From Ostreococcus mediterraneus (Eukaryota; Chlorophyta; Mamiellophyceae; Mamiellales; Bathycoccaceae), in NCBI GenBank assembly GCA_012295225.1, contig WMKK01000005.1:378958-442957 (forward strand): 64,000 nt of DNA, in the 5' to 3' direction. Below the pieces are notes generated by a model. The model did no database searches. It was not told the DNA's origin and saw nothing but the letters and a program-made list of their open reading frames with translations. Positions 17,106 through 27,400 of the stretch are shown piece by piece (positions within the stretch are counted from its first letter, which is position 1; each line of letters starts with the position of its first letter). Both the position numbers and the translations under genes were made by a program.

Positions 17106-18593
17106 TTAAGGGCCAACGACGTAGTTGGACATGCCGCCACCGATGCGGCCGTTTGAACGAGCCTTGTGAAGCGCGATGCTGCCGATGATAAGAGCGGCGA
17201 ACGCCATGACAAAGTCAAACGCGGCGAGGCCAGTCAACGGTTTGAGCGAGGGGGCATTATGCGATTCCTCTTCCAACGTGGCGACGGATGTTTGAAGACT
17301 GGCGACGTCAGATTCCAAAATCTCCAACGCGTAGTCGACGTACGCTTGGCGCTTCTTACTGAAGGTCTTGGCACCCATGCTCGTTGCCGTGGCGGCAATG
17401 GTGCTGGTTTCAAACGTCCAGTCCGTGGCCGCGGGAGTAATGCCGGTGCTTGCAGCAGCCCGCACACTGGCGAGGAAGGTGGTGTCAAGAGGAAAGAAGT
17501 AGAAGTTGCTCACAGCTGCCTGAATCTCATCAGACAGAATGAAAGAGACGAAAGCTCTGACAAGTGCGGCGGTGTCCGGGCTCGAGTACACTTTGCGAAC
17601 GTGCAAGTACGTAAACGCGCAAATCGGCCAGACTCCACTGCCAGCCTTGTTGAACAAGTTGAAGCTGGCACCCGTCAAATCACCAGAAAAACTCGCACCG
17701 GTGTACGCGGTCTGCACCGCCGTCGTCACCACAGACGGAATGTCCGCGGAAGTAATCCCAGCCGGGTTGCCCTCCTTGGTGACGAGCCATTCGCCTTCAG
17801 TGTTCTTGAGGGAGAATTCCGCCAAGTCGTCGGCGTGGCCGTGACCCGCGTCGAGGTAACCGATGGAGTAAGCGCGTGCGGCGATCTCACGACGAACGCC
17901 ATCAGAGCCTTGAACCCCGTGATATGCATCGCCAGATAAGAGAGAGCTGAAGGAAGAGGAGCTCACGGTGCCAGTATAAACAGTGTTGCAGCCAGCATTC
18001 AAGTAACCCTTGAGGCCGTACGTGGACGAAGAACCGTCAGAGCGGAAGACGACATGGATCTTTTCAGCGGGTAACGTGATGCCGGTATCGACCTTGATAT
18101 CAGCATCGTTCCACATCGTAATAGCGCCAGTGTAGATCTTAGCGAGCGTACACGCTGAGATCTTGAGCTCCCCCGAGCCGTACCCAGGAACGGTGTGAAA
18201 GATGCCGATGGCGCCGATTTGGAAAGGGATCTGCAAGAACGCAGAACCTTGATTACCATCCAAGCCGTAATCAGTACTCGCGAAATCACCAGCATTGGTA
18301 TCAGCCCAATCGTCTTCGCCAGTACCAGAACCGACGGAACGGTACGTCATGCGCACAAAGCTTCTCGCACGTTCCTCGAGCAAATCCATGGCGTACCAGA
18401 TCAACTTGGACGGGTTCGTCGTCCCGGATCCGTGCAACTGGAAACGCTCGAGACCAGCCGTCACGTCTTGCACGGATTGCGCCGCACGCGCGCCAGACAC
18501 GCACATCGAACCAGCGACGAGCGCCGCGCACGCCAAGGCGAAGCGCTGGCGGTGGCTCGCGCCGCCATTATTAATCTTTCCGTCACCCTTCAT
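17106..18593 (-). CDS. PstS-like phosphate-binding protein, secreted and membrane-anchored
   Basis: A 495-residue protein with a signal peptide (hydrophobic 18-34, likely cut near ARA-AQ at 37), a bacterial-type PstS/phosphate-binding fold, and a C-terminal transmembrane helix at about 456-476 followed by a short Arg/Gly tail. PstS-like marks include FQLHGSGTTNPSKLI, LAKIYTGAITMWNDADI, VVFRSDGSSSTYGLKGYL with the RSDGS anion loop, YSIGYLD and WPICAFTYLHVRK. In bacteria PstS feeds phosphate to an ABC transporter; here a eukaryotic cell would display it on the surface or in an endomembrane lumen. The frame is open to 18740, but the ATG at 18593 directly precedes the signal peptide. A TATATATA run lies just upstream of it. 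Confidence 0.85.
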   Translation of the reverse strand: MKGDGKINNGGASHRQRFALACAALVAGSMCVSGARAAQSVQDVTAGLERFQLHGSGTTNPSKLIWYAMDLLEERARSFVRMTYRSVGSGTGEDDWADTNAGDFASTDYGLDGNQGSAFLQIPFQIGAIGIFHTVPGYGSGELKISACTLAKIYTGAITMWNDADIKVDTGITLPAEKIHVVFRSDGSSSTYGLKGYLNAGCNTVYTGTVSSSSFSSLLSGDAYHGVQGSDGVRREIAARAYSIGYLDAGHGHADDLAEFSLKNTEGEWLVTKEGNPAGITSADIPSVVTTAVQTAYTGASFSGDLTGASFNLFNKAGSGVWPICAFTYLHVRKVYSSPDTAALVRAFVSFILSDEIQAAVSNFYFFPLDTTFLASVRAAASTGITPAATDWTFETSTIAATATSMGAKTFSKKRQAYVDYALEILESDVASLQTSVATLEEESHNAPSLKPLTGLAAFDFVMAFAALIIGSIALHKARSNGRIGGGMSNYVVGP

Positions 18594-18836
18594 GTATATA
18601 TACCTTCGAACGCGCACGTAAAACGCGTGCGTGTACACAGAAACAAGTGTGTTCTTCAACCTCGTCGCCGTGTGCGCGAGTGATCTCGGTCTCGTCGTGT
18701 AAAGGACGCCGTGATGTGACGCGCCGATCGTCGTGATCACTTTTTATGTACCCCTTGGTCGGTTGGACGTCCCGCGGCGTCTAAAAAAGACTACGATTAC
18801 AACAAGGTCTACGCTATGCGCGCGCACCGATACGGG

Positions 18837-21185
18837 CTAGGACGATCGGGATAAAAGATTTTTGAACCTGGCGTTTATGGATTCGCTCGGTGCGCGCCGG
18901 TGGGTTGGGGCGGCGGGCGCGCCGCGCGCCGCGCCGAGGGTCGGCGTACGGCCGGAGAGGTGGGCGACGCGGGAGATGTAGACGTCCCGGCATGATTCTA
19001 ACGTGGCCCGCGCGGCGTGTTTGTCGAAATCTGGCCGAGCGCGGAGGATGGTGTCGACGACGTCGAGACCGGCGTCGGGCCAGTTGGTGAGGAGGGCGCC
19101 GTACGCGCGCTCGAATTCGTCGCGGTTTGTCGCGGAGACGAGCTCGCGGAGATTTTGTAAGCGCGCAATGCGTCCAAGGGCTTTGTTTTCCGTCATGTGG
19201 AGCTTCATGGACTCGATGAGTTCGGTTTCGTCGGCTCGTAGACGGGGAACTGTGTGCGGGGCGACGACGACGAGCTGTTTCGTGAAGAGCGCGAACAAGA
19301 GCTCAATCAAATGCTCATAGAGCGTTTCGGTGACTGAGTCCGCGACGTTCGCGTCCAACCACGCGTCAAGGTCGCCCATGTAATCTTCTATCGTAGCCAA
19401 TAACGTTGTCATCGCCTCACCGCACGCCCAAACGCTGTTTGAGTTGCTGCTGTAAAACTTTAAAAGCACCTCGTTCAATCCGGGGTCGTCGAGCACGCGA
19501 CGAGAAATCATTTTTCTCGCCTCGGCGTGTATGCGATTGAACTTTTGTATCGTTTTCTCAATCGCGTGCACGATCACGGTGTCGGTCGCACCTATGGCGC
19601 CGGTAATCATGGACTGCATATCCTTTGATAAGTCACGGCATCGTCTCGAGTCGTTTACTCCGGCCACGATTCGCTCAAAGGGCACGCTCTTGTTCAAGTC
19701 GAAATGCGACGCTTCGTGCCTGCTTCGACTTGGCGTCAGTGACGGCGTGCTCGTGGACGAGACCAGCTTGGGTGTCATTTCGCTCAGCATGTTCAAGCGT
19801 TCGGCAACCTTGCCGGCAAAATCGTAGAGGGCGTTTCCCGCGACGCGACCGCATTGGCGCACGAAAACATTCGACCTCGTGCCCGTTGCGATGCGCATCT
19901 GATCCGTCATCAATCTAAAAAACTCCACATCGGTTGGCGTCCACAATTTACCGTCCCCGTCTGGCTTTGGTGGCTTTGAAATCGCCGCCCGGGATAGATT
20001 TTCAGTCCAGCCCGCGAGTGTACTTCGCAAGCGCTCGCAGTACGCGTCGATGAGGGTGGACAACCCAGAAGGATACGGTAGCGGCGGCCACGCCACGCCG
20101 CCCTCTTCAACAGATACATCGTCGCCGGAATCTATCTCATCCGATGTTTCAATTTCCAGCCCGAGCGATTCTATTGCGGTGAAATAATGAAACGACCACG
20201 TCACCGTCGTCACCATGTCGCCGTTGGATGTGTTCGGACTCGTGCTAAGTCTCGTGAGCAACTCGCACACACCAGCGTGATACGTTGGCGCCACGACGGT
20301 TTCAAACACTCGCCATTCAGGTGGAAACGCTGGAATGGTGTAATCATACATTTCCGCGAGTGACACTAAACTTTCGTCGAGAGCGGCGAGCACGTTTTCG
20401 ATGCTCTCCTTGTCATCCAACCCACTAAATCCTTCCGTGATGAGCGACAGCCGCACCTCAACCGAGGTGGCCATTTCCTCGAGTACGCGCGTTTTCCACC
20501 TCTTGGGCTCGGGCGGACGTAAATTCAGCACGCGATTCGTCGTTTCGTCAATTTCCTCGACGAAATCCGCCGCGTCGCGCTCGTACTCCGCGTCCAACAC
20601 TTCTTGCTCCGCGACGACGCGCACGCAACGCACGAGCGCCGCCACGCTCGACTGCCCACCTAAAATACTCTGCCGAACCGTGTTCCAAAACATCTGTTCA
20701 AACGTCCGCCACGCGTCATCGACGCAGTCGAACCCGAGGTCCAACCGTTCGTGCTGTCCCGTTCGCCGCAACAACGCCACACGAATCGCTCGCGAATCCA
20801 AATCCAACCCCACGAGCGCATCCCACGTCGCAAACAACGCGCGTTCATCCTTCTCCAGCGCCTCAATCGCTTCCCGCGCGCGCTCAATCGGACGTAACGC
20901 CTGGCGCGCCTCGCGCGTCAATCGCGCCTCCGTCGTCTCGCTCGCGCTCGCGTTCGCCCCCTGACCCGCGCGCGACGCTACCATGTCATCAATCTCGCGC
21001 ACCGCCGCGCGAGTATCGCTCGCCAATCGTCTCAGCGCGCGCGACGCGTCCACGCCCGCGTCAATCGCGCGCAATTTCGCGCGCATCATCGCCAACGCCA
21101 TGGACGCCGCACCGCCATCATTCACCGCGTCGTCGACGACGCGCATCGGCATCGCCGCCGCCGCCGCGCGCGCGACGCTGACCAT
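18837..21185 (-). CDS. SEC6: Exocyst complex subunit Sec6 (EXOC3)
   Basis: A 782-residue, almost wholly helical protein, close to the usual 750 or so of Sec6. Sec6 is a core exocyst subunit that tethers secretory vesicles to the plasma membrane. The assignment rests on overall pattern: an N-terminal helical region with Arg/Glu-rich coils, and a C-terminal part with LYEHLIELLFALFTKQLV, then LQNLRELVSATNRDEFERAY, typical of the Sec6 C-terminal domain. The tail (about 755-782) is Ala/Pro/Ser-rich. The frame runs to 21314 only from a GTG; the first ATG is at 21185. It is divergent from TIC236, with 292 bp between, and lies upstream of the PstS-like gene on the same strand. Confidence 0.8.
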   Translation of the reverse strand: MVSVARAAAAAMPMRVVDDAVNDGGAASMALAMMRAKLRAIDAGVDASRALRRLASDTRAAVREIDDMVASRAGQGANASASETTEARLTREARQALRPIERAREAIEALEKDERALFATWDALVGLDLDSRAIRVALLRRTGQHERLDLGFDCVDDAWRTFEQMFWNTVRQSILGGQSSVAALVRCVRVVAEQEVLDAEYERDAADFVEEIDETTNRVLNLRPPEPKRWKTRVLEEMATSVEVRLSLITEGFSGLDDKESIENVLAALDESLVSLAEMYDYTIPAFPPEWRVFETVVAPTYHAGVCELLTRLSTSPNTSNGDMVTTVTWSFHYFTAIESLGLEIETSDEIDSGDDVSVEEGGVAWPPLPYPSGLSTLIDAYCERLRSTLAGWTENLSRAAISKPPKPDGDGKLWTPTDVEFFRLMTDQMRIATGTRSNVFVRQCGRVAGNALYDFAGKVAERLNMLSEMTPKLVSSTSTPSLTPSRSRHEASHFDLNKSVPFERIVAGVNDSRRCRDLSKDMQSMITGAIGATDTVIVHAIEKTIQKFNRIHAEARKMISRRVLDDPGLNEVLLKFYSSNSNSVWACGEAMTTLLATIEDYMGDLDAWLDANVADSVTETLYEHLIELLFALFTKQLVVVAPHTVPRLRADETELIESMKLHMTENKALGRIARLQNLRELVSATNRDEFERAYGALLTNWPDAGLDVVDTILRARPDFDKHAARATLESCRDVYISRVAHLSGRTPTLGAARGAPAAPTHRRAPSESINARFKNLLSRSS

Positions 21186-21477
21186 CGACCGCGTCTTTAC
21201 TCGCTCGCTCGCTCGCGCGTCGCGCGCCGTCGTCGCATCATGTCGCACCAGCGGCGCGCGTGTGTGCGGCGTGAAGCGACCGTTCGAAGCGTCAAACAGT
21301 CGCGCGCGACGCACGACGCGCGTCGCACGTCTCGCGGCGGCGGCGACGACGACGACGCGAACGCGAACGTTAGCGACGCGCGACGCGCGGCGTCGGCGCG
21401 TCAGACACCGCGCGCGCGACGCGGGAGGTGGATAATCATCGTCGTTTGGGCGCCAGCGTCAGCGCGCGTGCGAACGG

Positions 21478-24400
21478 ATGATGTACGCCGCGTCGACGGG
21501 TGCGTCGACGGGTGCGGCGCCGGTGCGGCGGACGATGCGGTCGATGGCGTCGTCGTCGTCGTTGGCGTCGTCGAGGAGCGCGTATGCGAACGGCGTGAGG
21601 TTGGATGGGGTGCGATGTCGCGTGGCGGAGCGGCGCGGATCCGCGCGCGGGCAACCGAACGCGCGGGCGTCGAGTGATGCGGATGGTGATGGTGCTGGCG
21701 ATGGTGATGTCAGTCGTGATGGAACGGCACGGGATGATTCCGCATCGTCGGCGTCGGCGTCGGCGTCGGCGTCGGTGGCGAAAGCAGGGGACGAGCAGAG
21801 CGAAGACGGTTTGAAGAGCGAAACGTCTGGCGCGCGTAGCCGGGCGGCGGATGAAGGCGTCACGAGTGAAAATGCAGGCGACAACGCGCGGAGTGCGAGT
21901 GCGAAGATGATTAGTGACGAGGGCGATGCGGTGACGGAGTCGAGTTCGGGTGATGAAGGGCCGAGCGGGACGGTTCGGTTGAGGCGCGCCGGGACGACGC
22001 CGTCTTCGACTTCGACGACGTCGGGGGGGACGATTCGAAAGCGCGTTGATCCATCGCGAGGGGCGGTGAAACGTCCAGGAGGCTTTGCACGCGAGGCGTT
22101 GTATCGCGCGCGAAATGAGGCTGCGCAGGCGCTTGAAAATATCAGAATGAACCAGGAGGAGGCCAAAGCGAACGCTGCGGCTGCGGCGAGCGAGGCAAAT
22201 ACGTCGAACGTTAGTGATAGTTCCATCAAACAAGCGGCTGGTGAAGCGATGGCGTTAGCAAAAGTCACAGCTGATGCGCTCAAGGGTGCGCGCACCGGCG
22301 GGCCAATCACGATGGATGAATGGACGATGGCCATGTCCACGGCGCTTTCGGCGGTGTGGCGAGAGCTTTGGTATCGCTGGAGTTCTCGTCTAAAGCAAGC
22401 GGCGAAGTGGGCGTTCGTGGCCTCTGCAGTGCTTTCAGCGGCGTTCCACTACATTGTCGGCCCTGCGTTCATTAGTCCTCGTCTACCTATGATTGGAAAT
22501 GCTGCGAGTTCCGCGATTGGGCGTCCAGTGAGAGTTGGCCGATGCAAACGTCTGTCATTCATGGGCGTTCTCGGTCTCGGACAATTCGTTGAGATTGGCC
22601 CTGTGGTGCTTGGACCGTCCGAAAGCGAGAAGAGCATAGTAGAAGTGGACACGGTGAAGATCTCGTACGACATTTTTCGATCGATTTTGCGGCGGAAGCT
22701 CGTCACAGAGGTGCGCTTGGATGGCGTTACGGCGACGCTTCGTCAAGGCGCGAACAACTCTTGGTTTGGCTATCCCGAAGACACTTCGCCTCTGAGCTCA
22801 AGACCGACGATTAAAGTGGCGACATCAAGCAGTGGCGGCGTCGCGGCGGAGGTTAGAGTCGTGCGCATTGAAAACGGAGTGGCTGCGTTGCACATTGTTG
22901 GCGATCCCGAGCCGAGGAAATTAAACAACCTTCAAGGAACGGCTGTGATTAATCACAAAGGGCGCGTGGATATTGACATTACGACGAGGCCGTCGGCACG
23001 AAAAACGCCTCCCCTCGAGCGCGCGACGACGATGCTCGCACCTGAACCTGTGAGACACTTGCGTGGTAGCATGACGCCTTCAGAGCGCAAGTCTCTCGCC
23101 GTGGAAGAATCGCGCGGAGACAACGGCGGGCAGCTTCGTGTTTTCGCGTCGCTCTCCCCACCGCAACAGCGCCCGTCGTCTATATTCCGCTCGCGCGTTT
23201 ACCCTGATTTGAAAGTACGCGCGCAGTTGAATAACATGAGCGCAGCTGTTTTAGAGCGAGTGATTCCGTCTTTGCCCATCGACATGCACGGCGGTCGTTT
23301 GGATGGCGAAATCCGCATTTCATGCACCAGCCCTTCGACGTGGACGTTTCCAGATTTCGGAGGACAAATCAAGGGTAAGAACCTATGGTTCCACTTCTTC
23401 GATTCCACGGATGACTTTGCGGACACCGCCGTCGACTTGGTGTTTGAAGGTCAACGGATGTACATTCACGGAGGTGAAGGTCACTTTGGCAACGTGCCTT
23501 TGACGCTCACGGGTGACCTCGATTTGAATCCAATCGGTGGCGAGTATAGACTTAGCGCGCAAGTAAGCCCGGTGGAAGTGCATAAGCTTCGTGAAACGCT
23601 GGGCGTGCGACCTATCCCACGACCAGTAGCTGGTAGCGTAAAGGGATTCTTGTATTGTTCGGGACCTTTGGAGCAACCCGTGTTCACGGGCCGAGCGGAG
23701 ACGACGGTGCCTGCAGATGAAGATTTGAACATTGCCAAGCCAGGCACTGAAATGGCGTGGAGTGAAGATGCAATTAAAGCGGCGGCGCATGAAGGCGCTG
23801 TCGCCGCATATGACCGCGTACCATTCAAATCAGCCAACGCGGTGTTCTCAGTAGACGTAAAGAAGGGGGCATTTTCATTGCACAGCGCCGAAGCGCAACT
23901 CGTCGATGGTGGTCGTTTACGTGGGTCTGGACGAGTCTCGACGAAACCCACGGCGCTATTCGACCCCGATGCACTGAATATTGAAGGTACGGCTGTAGAT
24001 ATTGACTTTTTACGTCTCGCCAAGCGATTGGTTCCCGGCGACGCGCCGCCGTGGCTCGACCGCGTGTGCCCATCCTCGCCGGCTATCGCCAATGCAAAGT
24101 TTACCGGTGCGCTTTCCGCACCAGTTCTTGACGCACAGTGGTCAGTTGAAGAAGATGAGTACAAGGGAAGTGTTACAATGGCTCGCGAAGGCATCATTAC
24201 GAACGTGGAAACACCAGTGCTCGATTTGAAGGCGTCCATAGCGACGACGTTTCAACCGCTCGAAGTCGCATTGAAGGCGGTCACGGTTGAGGAAGCCATC
24301 GCGGCTGGGCGTCCTACTGTCACTGACGCGGAGGCTGATTTAATGCTGAATGGTGCGGATATCGCGGCATGGGTCGGTGAAGACAACGTGGAAACCATGG

Positions 24401-27400
24401 GCGCGCCCGACCGCGTTCGTCTTCGAATCGGCGGCCGCACGCGCGTCAAGGGGACGTTTAAACCCGCCGTCGCCACAGATGGTGAAGACGCGAAAGACGC
24501 GCTTCCTTCTTTTACGGGTGATGTGCAGTTAGACAACTTGCGCATCAACAAGCTCGAGTTTGCACCAAAGATGAATGGTAAGCTCAACGCGTCGTCTTCT
24601 GGATTATTCTTGAATGCTAAAAATCGTGCGGATGAAATCTTTGAAGCATCCGTTGAAGGCGAAGGCAAGGCGTCGATGAACATTCGTCGCAACAACTTGA
24701 AGATTTCCGCCGATATTGACGATTTCGCGGGTAATGTTGAAATCGCTGGGTTGTCCATTGATGACTTGGAGATTGCATCGCTCCGCGGAAAGGTTGAAAA
24801 TGCCCACGCGAAGATTGATTTACGCGAACGCGTCGGCGAAGGAAGCGTGCAAATCAAGCAGCCTCGCCTGAGCGGTATCGGTGGTGAACTCCTCGAGGCT
24901 GATATTCAATGGAGTGACCGCGTGGTGAGCCTGCAACGAGCAAGCTTGAAGCAGGTGAAATCACGCTACGAGGCGGATGGTGAATATTGCTTGCCCAACG
25001 CGGTGTGGGACGGGTTGCCCGGGTCGCGCGCCGTCCCTGAAGCCGTTGAAATCATTTCGAGCGAAGTAGTCACAGAAGATATCCCCGAGTTCGTCCAGCC
25101 CGTGATTGACATCGCGCCACTCACTCCCGAGGTTGTTTCCGAGCACGAGATTGTGGAAAAGAAATGGTGGCAGTTGTCCAAACCAAAGATTTTTGAGAAA
25201 ATCGTCAATCACATCACGAAGAAGCCCGAAGGCGTCTTCGTGTCCATGGATTTAGCCGAGGTGATGGATGTCCCGAACGTCAAAGAATCGCCAGCCACTG
25301 CGGCGACAAATGTCGATGAACCAGTCGCATCCGCACGTGCGGACGCGGACGCGGACGTCAAAGAAATTGAAGTCGACAAGGAAGAGCCATTTATTTTCAA
25401 GAGCCACGAAGAGGAGGAACGTACAGATTTAGTCGAAGACGCCGACACGAAGTTAGAGATGCGCGTCGACTCAAAAGCAGAGGCCAAACCGAAGAAATCC
25501 AAAAATACGTTCAAAAAAGTCTTACGTCAGGCGCGAAATGTGGTGAAACAAAACAGGCCGGCGGAGAAGATTGTCAAGCAGGTCACCACGCTCGCGTCGC
25601 TACCGCATGAGACTGAGTTTGACTCGAGCGTATCCGGCGCGTGGCGATTCCGTCTTGCCGTCCCGCGGGCTGATATCGAAGAAATGCTCCCAGCGCTACG
25701 CATCGTGACAGATATTCGCAAGGGCGATACTCCCGAGGAGTATGGTCGCGCAAAGACGGCGTTCTTGAAGGGAGTCGAGGATACCGGCTACGCCATCGTG
25801 GATTTGGCGCGACAGGTATCGGATGTGACTATTCCATCGCCCAAGGTGAAAGCTGAGGCTGCGTCAGAGCTTGAAGAAGTGACTGAGAAAAACGTGGAAG
25901 CGACGGCGAACGCTCTGCCCGGATTGCAGGATTTACGAGGTGAATGGCATGGTATGATCCAAGCCACCGGTGGGGGCGACGACGCCGAATTTGAGTCGCC
26001 GCAGCCAGCCGAAGCGGTGTTGTTTGACATTGCTGGTGCGGACTGGCAATGGGGACCATACAGCGTTGAACACGTTGAAGCGCAGGGCGCGGCAAACGCG
26101 AGCGATGGGTTGAAGCTCAAGCGCCTTGAACTGCGTTCTGACGCTGCGAGCTTGTCCGTTATGGGAGCGATTGGCGGCGAAAGCCAAGACGCTACGTTTG
26201 CGTTACGAGATTTGCCCGCGCCCTTAGCGGGCAAGCTCATCGGTCCATTATTACCCGATAAAAGTTTGAGCGATTTCCCAACGATTGGGGGCGATCTGTT
26301 GATTCAAGGTCATCTCGGTGGTTCGGTGGCGAAACCAGAAGGGGAAGTGATGATGCGTCTCCGCGAAGGTAGAATTGGTGCAGTCAAGCTCAAGAGCGCC
26401 GAAGCGAGAGCAGAGCTCAACGATTCACGACGCGCCGAGTTCGAGGCCGAAGCTTCGCCCGCGGAGGGTACAGGGCTCGTGCGCATCGCGGGTACGATTC
26501 CGCTTCCAGAAGCGGAAGATCAGTCGCTCGCTGTGGATTGGCGCGTGCGCGAGCAAGGCATGACGTTACTTACGGCGTTCGTACCCGAGGTCGCCGAATG
26601 GCAAAGCGGCGGCGCTGAAATGTCTCTTCACGTACGAGGAACGCCCGCGGCGCCGGTGTATGACGGCGTGTTAGAAGTCAGAAAAGCTCGAATCAACTCG
26701 CCGTTGCTTTCACGACCAATCTATCCCGCCAACGCCACGGTGCGCATTCAGCGAAACACGTTGTACGCAGACGACGTCGAAGCGCGAAGCGGCAAAGGCA
26801 TCGTTCGAATCAAGGGCGCCATGCCCGTGTTAAAACCGAGACGTAGTGGTAGTGGTGAGACGTGGGAAGGCCTCGTCGCGCGCGCCGATACCGCAGGTGG
26901 TGTGAAGATGACAATCAACGGCTTGGATTTGCGCGCAAGGAACATTTACAACGGGCAGCTCAACGCAAACATGGTGGCGAAAGGCACGTTGACCGCGCCA
27001 GAGCTCAGTGGTGAATTACGATTCTCCCGAGGTACGGCGTTCGTACAGCAGCAACAGACGAGCCCTGATGAAGCGCCCTCGCAGCAAGCAAAGTCCGGGA
27101 CGTTGTCGACCAAGCAAGATTCCAGAGGCGTACTCGCCGGCATTTTAGAGCGCGCGGCTCGCGCCAATGACCCGCGTCATGGCGAAGGTGCCGCACCAGA
27201 AAACGAGTTGATGACGGAGAAGAATCTCGAAAAGCTTCAAAATCTCAGACTTCAAGGCCTCAAGCTCGTCGTCGGTCCTGAAATGTCCGTCGTGTATCCT
27301 TTCGTATTGAACTTTGGCGTCGCTGGCGAACTCACGATTGATGGGTACGTTGACGCGGGACATCTCAAACCGAATGGTACGCTTCAGTTCGAGCGCGGTG

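Noticed and set aside
18594-18740. Phosphate-starvation P1BS site upstream of the PstS-like gene
   Set aside because: The only candidate, GTATATATAC, is two bases longer than GNATATNC and does not match.
21459-22340. 293-codon antisense frame opposite the TIC236 start
   Set aside because: Mirror of a low-complexity coding region; no motif, and the sense strand has clear homology.
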